Of a DNA stretch of 64,000 bases, positions 57,199 through 64,000 are shown in pieces. The DNA comes from an uncultured Acidimicrobiales bacterium (GTDB lineage: Bacteria > Actinomycetota > Acidimicrobiia > Acidimicrobiales > SZUA-35). The position numbers and the translations under genes were made by a program. The stretch spans positions 1-64,000 of the forward strand of contig CALIFY010000012.1 in NCBI GenBank assembly GCA_938021675.1, read 5' to 3'. Every line of letters starts with the position of its first letter. Position 1 is the first letter of the stretch. The notes below the pieces were generated by a model, which was given only the letters and a program-made list of their open reading frames with translations, had not been told where the DNA came from and did no database searches.

Positions 57199-59753
57199 CG
57201 GCCACCGAAAATCAGGGAACCGAAGCGGTGACCGGTGTGCCATTCAATTTGAATGGCCGAGCCGTGCACGCCACCGACGGCGAGCTGCTCATCGAGGCAT
57301 GCGAGCGCAACGGTGTCCATATCCCGAGGTTCTGCTACCACAACCGAATGAAGCCGGTCGGCATGTGTCGGATGTGTCTGGTCGAGGTCGATACCGGTCG
57401 CGGTCCGGCGCTCCAGCCGAGCTGCATGTTGCCGGTCACCCCCGACATGCAGGTCGAGACCGAATCCGAGGTCACCAAGCAGGCGCAAGACGGCGTGCTT
57501 GAGTTCTTGCTGACCAACCACCCGCTCGACTGTCCGGTGTGCGACAAGGGCGGTGAGTGCCCGCTGCAGGACAACGCCTATGCCTTCGGACCTGGCGAGA
57601 GCCGGTTCATAGAAGAGAAGCGGCACTACGAGAAGCCGATTCCGATCAGCGACCTGGTGCATCTCGATCGCGAACGCTGCATTCTCTGCGATCGCTGTAC
57701 CCGCTTTGCCTCTGAAGTCGCCGGTGATCCGCTGATTCATTTCATCGACCGCGGATCGCAGACCCAGGTCAATACCTTCCCCGACCATCCGTTTTCCTCG
57801 TACTTCAGTGGGAACACGGTCCAGATCTGTCCAGTGGGAGCGCTGACCGCGGCCCCATACCGGTTCAAAGCTCGCCCCTGGGATCTCGAAGCCATCGAGT
57901 CGACGTCGACCGTCGACGCCACGGGCGCTCGGGTGGTACTCCAGTCCTCCCAAGATGAACTGGTCCGGATCCTCGGACTCGACTCCGATGCGGTCAACTG
58001 GAGTTGGCTCTCGGACAAGGACCGCTTCATCCACGAAGCGAACAGGTCCGAGAATCGGGTCACCGAACCCTTGGCCCGTGTCGATGACGGGCTCCAGGCG
58101 ACAAGATGGGGCGACGCAACGGCCAAGGTGGCTACCGCCTTACAAGCCGACGCCAGTCGCATCGCCGTGATCGGCGGCGCGCGGTTGTCACTAGAGAGCC
58201 AGTACGCCTGGGCCAAGTTGGCCAAGGGGGTCATCGGAACCGACAACGTCGACACCCAATTGGCCGATGGACTACCAGCGGCCCTCGCCCTTGGGCTTCC
58301 CCGTGCGACGATCGATGAGGTCTGCGCTCCGGGCGGTGTCATCGTCCTCCTCGGCCCCGATCCAAAAGAAGAGCTTCCATCGTTGTCGCTCCGAATCCGT
58401 CACGCAGTGATCGAAGACGGCGCCACCTTGATCGAGATCACCCCCCGGGCTACCAGTCTGTCCGATCTGGCATCGGTGCGTTTGCGGGCCACCCCCGGCA
58501 TCGTCGGTCAGGTGTTGGTGGCCATCGCCAACGATCAGCTGTCTGCCGACGTCGGTGGAGTGGCGGCATCAGATCTGCAGGCGGCGGCGACGTTGCTTCG
58601 CGGCGAGCGTCCGCTCTCGGTTGTGTTCGGTCGAGCCAATCTGGCCGAGTCGGCCCGGTATACCGCAGATGCGATCGGTGCGATCCGATCGATCGCACCA
58701 GACGCCTCCTATTTACCGGCGCTGCGTCGAGGCAACGTGAACGGTGCCCTCGAGATGGGGCTGACCCCCGGCTTCTTACCCGGTGGCGTTCGTAACAGCG
58801 CCGAGGTTGGGGTCGAGCACTGGCCGACGACTCCCGAATTTCAGGGTGCGGACACCGAGGGCATTCTCCGAGCTGCTGCTGACGGCAATATCGATACCTT
58901 GATACTCCTCGGCGCCGATCCGCTTGGTGACGTCCCCGACGCGGTGTTGTCGGCATCGGCGATCGAGAACGTCTCAACGGTCATCGCCGTCGATTCGTTC
59001 TTGACCGATTCGTCTTCAAAGGCCGATGTCGTGCTTCCGGCCGCCATGTTCGGCGAGGCCGATGGAGCGTTCCTAAACGTTGAAGGGCGTCTCAGCCCGC
59101 TATCGGCAAAGGTGACCTCTCCCGGTCTGGCCCGACCCGACTGGATGATCGCGGCCGAAGTGTCGCTGGCTATGGGAGACGATCTCGGCTTCGGCACGCT
59201 CGATGAGCTGCGTCAGGAGATGAGCGCAGCCGTCGCCAGCCTGGCAGACGTCGACTGGCCGGGATTGTCCTCGGCCGACGACGGCCCGGTGCTCCGCCCC
59301 CATCGGAACTGGGATTTGGAATTTGGCAAACCGGCCGATGCGCCACCGGAACCAAAGTCTGGTCTGCGGCTGCTGGTCGACCGCAAACTATGGGATGCCG
59401 GCACGATGACCGCCGAGTCACCATCGCTGGTCGGCTTGGCCGAACCGGCCGTGTTGCGGCTCTCACCATCCGACGCCGTCGGCTTGAATCTTGTCGACGC
59501 GTCGCACGTCACCGTCGAACAGGGAGATGAATCGTACGATCTGCCGTTCGTCGTCGACGAGTCGGTTGCGCCCCGCACCGCTTGGCTGCCCATTCGTCTC
59601 CCCGGCTTCGATGCGCGAAAACTTCTTTCTTCCGGAGGGTCGGTGAACAGTATTCAGGCTCGGATCGCTGATGGTCTTACCGACGATGACGCTGGAGACG
59701 GTGGCGAACCCACGGCTGAATCTGAAGACACGTCGGACGGAGGGCGGCAGTGA
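57195..59753 (+). CDS. nuoG: NADH-quinone oxidoreductase subunit G
   Basis: 852 aa from the ATG at 57195, coupled to nuoF; an open reading frame extends upstream to 56811 but overlaps nuoF and is not used. N-terminal clusters: CYHNRMKPVGMCRMCLVEV (2Fe-2S), the His/Cys site around CPVCDKGGECPLQ (N5), and CILCDRCTRF with QICPVGALT (N4). The rest is a degenerate molybdopterin-oxidoreductase-like domain, as usual. It ends in an acidic tail and overlaps nuoH by 4 bp. Confidence 0.95.
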   Translation: MTATENQGTEAVTGVPFNLNGRAVHATDGELLIEACERNGVHIPRFCYHNRMKPVGMCRMCLVEVDTGRGPALQPSCMLPVTPDMQVETESEVTKQAQDGVLEFLLTNHPLDCPVCDKGGECPLQDNAYAFGPGESRFIEEKRHYEKPIPISDLVHLDRERCILCDRCTRFASEVAGDPLIHFIDRGSQTQVNTFPDHPFSSYFSGNTVQICPVGALTAAPYRFKARPWDLEAIESTSTVDATGARVVLQSSQDELVRILGLDSDAVNWSWLSDKDRFIHEANRSENRVTEPLARVDDGLQATRWGDATAKVATALQADASRIAVIGGARLSLESQYAWAKLAKGVIGTDNVDTQLADGLPAALALGLPRATIDEVCAPGGVIVLLGPDPKEELPSLSLRIRHAVIEDGATLIEITPRATSLSDLASVRLRATPGIVGQVLVAIANDQLSADVGGVAASDLQAAATLLRGERPLSVVFGRANLAESARYTADAIGAIRSIAPDASYLPALRRGNVNGALEMGLTPGFLPGGVRNSAEVGVEHWPTTPEFQGADTEGILRAAADGNIDTLILLGADPLGDVPDAVLSASAIENVSTVIAVDSFLTDSSSKADVVLPAAMFGEADGAFLNVEGRLSPLSAKVTSPGLARPDWMIAAEVSLAMGDDLGFGTLDELRQEMSAAVASLADVDWPGLSSADDGPVLRPHRNWDLEFGKPADAPPEPKSGLRLLVDRKLWDAGTMTAESPSLVGLAEPAVLRLSPSDAVGLNLVDASHVTVEQGDESYDLPFVVDESVAPRTAWLPIRLPGFDARKLLSSGGSVNSIQARIADGLTDDDAGDGGEPTAESEDTSDGGRQ

Positions 59754-61069
59754 CGCTCGCCGTTGGAGACCCGTATCTGGCTGACGGCACCGTCGATTTT
59801 GGTGACGTACTTCTCGCTGCCGGCAAGGCCGTCGTTGCCTTTGCTGTACTGCTCGTCGCCGTCATGCTCATGGTGTGGTTTGAGCGGAAGGTCGTCGGCC
59901 GCCTTCAGAATCGTCTTGGTCCGACTGTCGCTGGTCCCTTTGGATTGTTCCAAACACTGGCCGACGGCATCAAGTTGTTCTTCAAAGAGGACATCATCCC
60001 GTCGCGGGCTGACCGATTCGTCTTCCAACTTGCACCGTACCTCTCGTTGGTGCCGGCCTTCCTCACCTTCACCATCATTCCCATCGCCGGAGACTTCAAT
60101 GGCGAGAACGATGGTCGGGTCACGATGTTCGGTCGGGAGACGTTTCTTCAAGTAGCGGACCTGCCGGTCGGGATCTTGTTCTTCTTGGCGATGAGTTCGT
60201 TGGCGGTGTACGGGATCATGTTGGCCGGTTGGTCATCTGGATCGAAGTACCCGCTGCTCGGTTCGATTCGGGCGTCGGCCCAAGCCATCTCCTACGAGGC
60301 TGCCCTTGGCCTCTCGTTGGCGTCGGTCCTGCTGGTTTCCGGGTCGTTGAGCACGAACGAGATCGTCAACTCGCAAGCCGGCAGCGGGTTTGGTGGGTTC
60401 GTCCCCAATTGGAATCTCATCGTGACCGGATTCGTGCCCTTCGTCGTGTTTCTGATCGCAGGAACGGCCGAGTTGAACCGCCCCCCGTTTGATCTCGTGG
60501 AAGCTGAGCAGGAAATCGTCGGTGGCTACCACACCGAATACAGCTCCATTCGATTCGCCATGTTCTTTCTGGCCGAATTCATGAACACCGTGACGATGGC
60601 GGCAATCATCGTCACCCTCTTCTTTGGTGGCCCGGCCGGACCGACGTTCGGCTCGATCATCCCTGGTTGGTTGTGGGGATTCATCTGGTTCTTCTCCAAA
60701 CTGCTGGTCTTTCTCTTCACGTTCGTGTGGTTCCGAGCCACCCTGCCTCGGTTGCGTTATGACCAGCTCATGGATCTCGGTTGGAAGTTGCTTATACCGC
60801 TTTCCCTGGGTTGGCTCCTCCTCCTTGCTGCCATCCGGCTGGTCCGGAACGGTCGCATAGATTTGCTCGACGACGGCGGCTTGGTGGCCGAAACGGCGCT
60901 GGTTATCTCGGTGTCCGTGGGGATTTTGCTACTCGGTGCCTTCTTGTTGTCCATGGCCGCTACTGCGGCCCGGACCGAACGGTTGGCTTCTCGTGGACTT
61001 ACCGCTGTTGCGGTAAGCGATCCTGTCGTGGCCTCTTCCAGTCGGGCTGACGGGAAGGAAGTGGAATAG
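59750..61069 (+). CDS. nuoH: NADH-quinone oxidoreductase subunit H
   Basis: 439 aa, GTG start overlapping nuoG (GTGA). About eight to nine helices. Signatures: WFERKVVGRLQNRLGPT, and ELNRPPFDLVEAEQEIVGGYHTEYSS on the quinone-side loop. The C-terminal 40 residues after the last helix are longer than usual. Links the peripheral and membrane arms. Confidence 0.96.
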   Translation: MTLAVGDPYLADGTVDFGDVLLAAGKAVVAFAVLLVAVMLMVWFERKVVGRLQNRLGPTVAGPFGLFQTLADGIKLFFKEDIIPSRADRFVFQLAPYLSLVPAFLTFTIIPIAGDFNGENDGRVTMFGRETFLQVADLPVGILFFLAMSSLAVYGIMLAGWSSGSKYPLLGSIRASAQAISYEAALGLSLASVLLVSGSLSTNEIVNSQAGSGFGGFVPNWNLIVTGFVPFVVFLIAGTAELNRPPFDLVEAEQEIVGGYHTEYSSIRFAMFFLAEFMNTVTMAAIIVTLFFGGPAGPTFGSIIPGWLWGFIWFFSKLLVFLFTFVWFRATLPRLRYDQLMDLGWKLLIPLSLGWLLLLAAIRLVRNGRIDLLDDGGLVAETALVISVSVGILLLGAFLLSMAATAARTERLASRGLTAVAVSDPVVASSSRADGKEVE

Positions 61070-61719
61070 TGGGATACTTAGAGGGTTTCGCTGTCACCCT
61101 ACGCAAAGTGGCAGAAGGGGTCACCACTCGCAGTTATCGCGGCGGCAAAGGCGGCAAAAGCGATATCAAGGCGCCAAAGCCAGAACGGCTACACGGTCGT
61201 CACGTCCTGAATCGCTATGAGGACGGCATGGAGAAGTGCATCGGATGTGAGTTGTGTGCCGGTGTATGCCCAGCCAACTGCATCTACGTGCGAGGGGCCG
61301 AGAATCCGCCGGAGGATCCGCAATCGCCCGGTGAACGATTCGGCTATGTGTACGAGATTAACTACCTTCGATGCATTCATTGTGATCTTTGCGTCGAGGC
61401 TTGCCCAACCGAAGCCATCACCGAAACGAAGCTATTCGAATTCTCGTTCACCAACCGGGACGACGCTGTCTATACCAAAGATGAACTACTCGTTGACGAC
61501 GATGGTCTTCCCCAACAACTTCCTTGGGAAGATTGGCGACCCGGCGAGGATGAGCACACTTCGGGGTGGATGCGGGCCACATCGCCTTCCGGTAAGGCCG
61601 CATATGAAGGTGTTGTCGGCTGGTCCGGTGAACTCGGATACGGCGTCCGAAACCCAGAGGAAGGTCAGAGCGTAGAGCTCGGAACCGACCAGCCCGGGGA
61701 GGAATCGGCCGATGGTTGA
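61069..61719 (+). CDS. nuoI: NADH-quinone oxidoreductase subunit I
   Basis: 216 aa, GTG start overlapping nuoH (TAGTG). Two [4Fe-4S] motifs: CIGCELCAGVCPANCI and CIHCDLCVEACPTEAI (N6a/N6b). The stretch EINYLRCIHC is standard. A C-terminal extension of about 60 residues is acidic. It overlaps nuoJ by 8 bp. Confidence 0.96.
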   Translation: MGYLEGFAVTLRKVAEGVTTRSYRGGKGGKSDIKAPKPERLHGRHVLNRYEDGMEKCIGCELCAGVCPANCIYVRGAENPPEDPQSPGERFGYVYEINYLRCIHCDLCVEACPTEAITETKLFEFSFTNRDDAVYTKDELLVDDDGLPQQLPWEDWRPGEDEHTSGWMRATSPSGKAAYEGVVGWSGELGYGVRNPEEGQSVELGTDQPGEESADG

Positions 61720-62311
61720 CGCTGTCGTATTCGCCGTCTCGGCTGCCATCATTCTCGGCGGGGCGTTCGGCGTGATCCTGAGTAGCCATCCGGTGCGGGC
61801 CGCTCTGTCACTGATCGCGTCGTTCTTCGGCGTGGCGGTGCTGTTCGTATTGCAAGAAGCCCATTTCTTGGCTCTGGTTCAAGTGGTCGTATACGGCGGG
61901 GCAGTGGTGGTTCTGTTCTTGTTCGTGATCATGCTTCTCGGCGTCGACCGATCCGAAGACTTACGTTTCGAACCTCTGGCCGGTCAACGGGTGGCGGCCG
62001 GGTTGGTTGGGTTGATGGTGTTGGCGTTGATTCTCGGGGGCTTGTTCCTCTCAGGACCCGGCGGCGACGAAGGTGCGGTGGCCCTCAGCGGCCAGCCGAC
62101 CCAGAACGGTACGTTGGAACTTGAGCCGAACAACCCCGATGCCGACGACGACGTCGATCGGTTGGCTGACGATCTGTTCACCCGTAACCTGCTGGCCTTT
62201 GAGGCCACGGCGTTATTGTTGACGATCGCCACGGTCGGCGCGGTGGTGTTGGTCCGAAACCGAGGTGCCGAAGACCTGGTGGTTGACGAACCAGGTTCGG
62301 CGACGCACTAG
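61712..62311 (+). CDS. nuoJ: NADH-quinone oxidoreductase subunit J
   Basis: 199 aa. Five helices; family hallmarks SSHPVRAALSLIASFFGVAVLF and ALVQVVVYGGAVVVLFLFVIMLLG, including the pi-bulge helix 3. Last helix is LLAFEATALLLTIATVGAVVLV. Part of the proton-pumping arm. Confidence 0.95.
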   Translation: MVDAVVFAVSAAIILGGAFGVILSSHPVRAALSLIASFFGVAVLFVLQEAHFLALVQVVVYGGAVVVLFLFVIMLLGVDRSEDLRFEPLAGQRVAAGLVGLMVLALILGGLFLSGPGGDEGAVALSGQPTQNGTLELEPNNPDADDDVDRLADDLFTRNLLAFEATALLLTIATVGAVVLVRNRGAEDLVVDEPGSATH

Positions 62312-62363
62312 GTAGACGCGGAAAGCGACAGGAGAGGGCAATGGAGAGAGGAGCGCGCAGACA

Positions 62364-62669
62364 ATGGAAGTAACCGAGACGTGGTACCTCGTGCTCAGTG
62401 CACTGCTCTTCAGTATGGGCCTAGTCGGCCTACTGGTGCGGCGGAACCCACTGATCATGTTCATGTGCGTCGAGCTGATGCTCAACGCGGTCAATATCAC
62501 CTTCGTCGCCTTCGCTGGCGCCCTCGACGACATCGCCGGCCGGACCGCGGTGTTCTTCGTCCTGGTGGTTGCCGCGGCCGAAGTGGTCGTCGGGCTGTCG
62601 CTCGTGGTGGCATTGCTCCGCCGCCGTCCGTCCGTATCGGTCGACGATCTCACTGCATTGAAGGGCTGA
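62364..62669 (+). CDS. nuoK: NADH-quinone oxidoreductase subunit K
   Basis: 101 aa, the normal size. Three helices with the conserved FMCVELMLNAVNITFVA (Glu in helix 2) and AAAEVVVGLSLVVAL (Glu in helix 3). GAGAGGAG lies 10 bp upstream of the ATG, inside a short 10-codon frame that I do not annotate. Confidence 0.96.
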   Translation: MEVTETWYLVLSALLFSMGLVGLLVRRNPLIMFMCVELMLNAVNITFVAFAGALDDIAGRTAVFFVLVVAAAEVVVGLSLVVALLRRRPSVSVDDLTALKG

Positions 62670-62673
62670 GTCC

Positions 62674-64000
62674 ATGATCGATCTCGCCTGGCTCATCCCG
62701 GCGTTTCCTCTTGCCGGGTTTGCGCTACTGGTGCTCTTTGGCCGCCGCCTCGGCGAACCGGGCGCAGGATGGGTGGCAACGGTGGCCAGCGCCGCGTCGT
62801 TTGCCACCACGGTGGCGGTCTTCGCCGATCTCGTCGGTATGGAAGGCGAGGAGCGTTTCCGAGTTCAAACACTGTTCACTTGGATCGCCGCCGGCTCGTT
62901 CGAGGTGGACGCCGGGCTTCTGATCGACCCGCTGTCGATCACGATGGCATTGTTCATCACCGGGGTCGGCACACTCATTCATCTGTACTCGATCGGGTAC
63001 ATGCACGGAGACCCGAAGTTCTCCAAGTTCTTCATCTACCTCAACCTCTTCGTTGCGTCGATGTTGTTACTGATCCTCGGCGACAACCTGGCGCTTACCT
63101 TCCTTGGTTGGGAAGGGGTCGGGGCCTGTTCGTACTTCCTTATCTCGTTCTGGTTCTCCGATGAGGCAAACGCATCGGCCGGCAAGAAAGCGTTCGTCAC
63201 CAACCGGATCGGTGACTTCGGTTTCATGGTGGCGACGTTCGTGCTGTTTACCAGCCTCGGTTCGATCAACTACGACGACATTTTGACCAGGGCCGACGAG
63301 CTCAGCACCCAGACCGCCACCATCGTCGTCGTATTGTTCATGCTGGCGGCCGCCGGCAAATCGGCTCAGCTTCCGTTGTATGTGTGGTTGCCCGACGCCA
63401 TGGCCGGTCCAACTCCGGTGTCTGCTCTCATCCACGCCGCAACGATGGTCACCTCCGGCGTCTTTCTTCTCACCCGGTTGAACCCGGTCCTGGCCGAGGC
63501 CGAGTTGTGGTCGCGTGGCTTGATCGCATGGATCGGGGCCTTGACCGCGTTGTTCGCTGCCACTATCGCCGTGGCCCAGACCGACATCAAAAAGGTGTTG
63601 GCATACTCCACGGTCTCCCAGCTCGGTTATCTGTTTCTAGCGGTCGGCGTCGGTGGTTTCGTGCCTGCCATCTTTCACATGGTGACCCATGCATTCTTTA
63701 AGGCGCTGCTGTTCCTCGGTTCTGGTTCGGTCATCCATGGGCTACACGATGAGCAGGACATGCGCCGGATGGGTGGGCTTCGTAGCCTCATGCCAGTCAC
63801 GGCCTTCACGTTCATTATCGGCTGGTTGGCCATTGCCGGCGTTCCACCGTTCAGCGGGTTCTGGTCGAAGGATGAGATTCTGTTGTTCGCCTGGAATGCC
63901 GATGGGATTGGCGGCAAAGGACTCTGGGCCGTGGGGCTGGTTACCGCCATGCTCACCGCGTTCTACATGACCCGCCAGGTGATCCTTACGTTCTTTGGAC
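62674..64000 (+). CDS. nuoL: NADH-quinone oxidoreductase subunit L, N-terminal part
   Basis: Starts at the ATG at 62674 (MIDLAWLIPAFPLAGF), 4 bp after nuoK, and stays open to the window edge, giving 442 codons. The antiporter-like core is clear: VDAGLLIDPLSITMALFITG, LTFLGWEGVGACSYFLISFW (Glu on helix 5), LPDAMAGPTPVSALIHAATM and the lysine region TDIKKVLAYSTVSQLGYLFL. The family is about 600-650 aa, so roughly a third is missing. nuoM and nuoN presumably follow. Confidence 0.95.
   Translation, partial: MIDLAWLIPAFPLAGFALLVLFGRRLGEPGAGWVATVASAASFATTVAVFADLVGMEGEERFRVQTLFTWIAAGSFEVDAGLLIDPLSITMALFITGVGTLIHLYSIGYMHGDPKFSKFFIYLNLFVASMLLLILGDNLALTFLGWEGVGACSYFLISFWFSDEANASAGKKAFVTNRIGDFGFMVATFVLFTSLGSINYDDILTRADELSTQTATIVVVLFMLAAAGKSAQLPLYVWLPDAMAGPTPVSALIHAATMVTSGVFLLTRLNPVLAEAELWSRGLIAWIGALTALFAATIAVAQTDIKKVLAYSTVSQLGYLFLAVGVGGFVPAIFHMVTHAFFKALLFLGSGSVIHGLHDEQDMRRMGGLRSLMPVTAFTFIIGWLAIAGVPPFSGFWSKDEILLFAWNADGIGGKGLWAVGLVTAMLTAFYMTRQVILTFFG

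Noticed and set aside
56901..58034. 377-codon open frame on the minus strand
   Set aside because: Antisense to nuoF and nuoG, without recognisable motifs.
62341..62373. 10-codon frame with a strong ribosome site before nuoK
   Set aside because: Too short to judge; the purine-rich stretch is more simply the nuoK ribosome binding region.
1..64000. tRNA, rRNA, riboswitch, insertion sequence or prophage genes
   Set aside because: I looked for T-loop/anticodon patterns, conserved rRNA strings, transposase motifs and cobalamin or TPP riboswitch cores by eye and found none; a covariance-model scan would be needed to exclude small RNAs.

Overview
This is a gene-dense, high-GC stretch of a bacterial chromosome with many GTG starts, 4-bp stop/start overlaps and short intergenic gaps. 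I see no rRNA, tRNA, CRISPR array, transposase or phage gene. A PaaX regulator, an L,D-transpeptidase lipoprotein, Rex next to heme genes, a possible EspG-fold protein and mycobacterial-style operon packing point to an actinobacterium. The split b6-type cytochrome b and the catabolic mix make me lean towards Acidimicrobiia or a relative; that assignment is inference.

Layout. (a) 1-6605: a cell-surface cassette (GT4 glycosyltransferase, PglC-like sugar-phosphate transferase with a repeat tail, HAD hydrolase, ATP-grasp ligase) bracketed by two convergent paralogous exported proteins. (b) 6853-8619: xsc, sulfoacetaldehyde acetyltransferase. (c) 8698-13049: a CobS-like AAA+ ATPase and a CobT-like VWA protein with an exported protein and an L,D-transpeptidase between them; no cobN. 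(d) 13277-19812: aerobic benzoyl-CoA (box) genes: benzoate-CoA ligase, alpha/beta hydrolase, boxB, boxC and divergent paaX; boxA is absent. (e) 19883-23145: a monooxygenase-MarR pair with a strong operator, a Dyp-type peroxidase and a K+ channel. (f) 23205-28721: pta-tauCBA-tpa, which with xsc completes a taurine to acetyl-CoA route. (g) 28935-38180: proC, a SAM hydroxide adenosyltransferase with a coupled 29-aa membrane peptide, CAP and LamG-like exported proteins, an EspG-like protein, an acyl-CoA ligase, a DUF1444-like protein and a methyltransferase. (h) 38385-43341: rex, a MaoC hydratase, hemCDB and an APH-family kinase. (i) 43448-64000: a PPC-domain membrane protein, a c-type cytochrome, then an unbroken plus-strand run of a cytochrome bc-type complex (membrane protein, ferredoxin, split cytochrome b, Rieske, diheme cytochrome c, membrane protein) leading into nuoA to nuoL, which runs off the edge.

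How the parts fit. Taurine and benzoate are turned into acetyl-CoA or other central intermediates, NADH enters through Nuo, and quinol is oxidised by the bc-type complex. Rex is encoded here, and a near-consensus Rex site lies upstream of the bc run, suggesting redox control of the respiratory block.

The most unusual signals are: a short motif (IPEHLLxRSKxAK) shared by the cytosolic tails of two bc-complex subunits; a 23-codon ORF coupled to the Rieske gene; paralogues in inverted orientation around the surface cassette; and a striking number of 9-27 bp tandem repeats at gene ends and in linkers.
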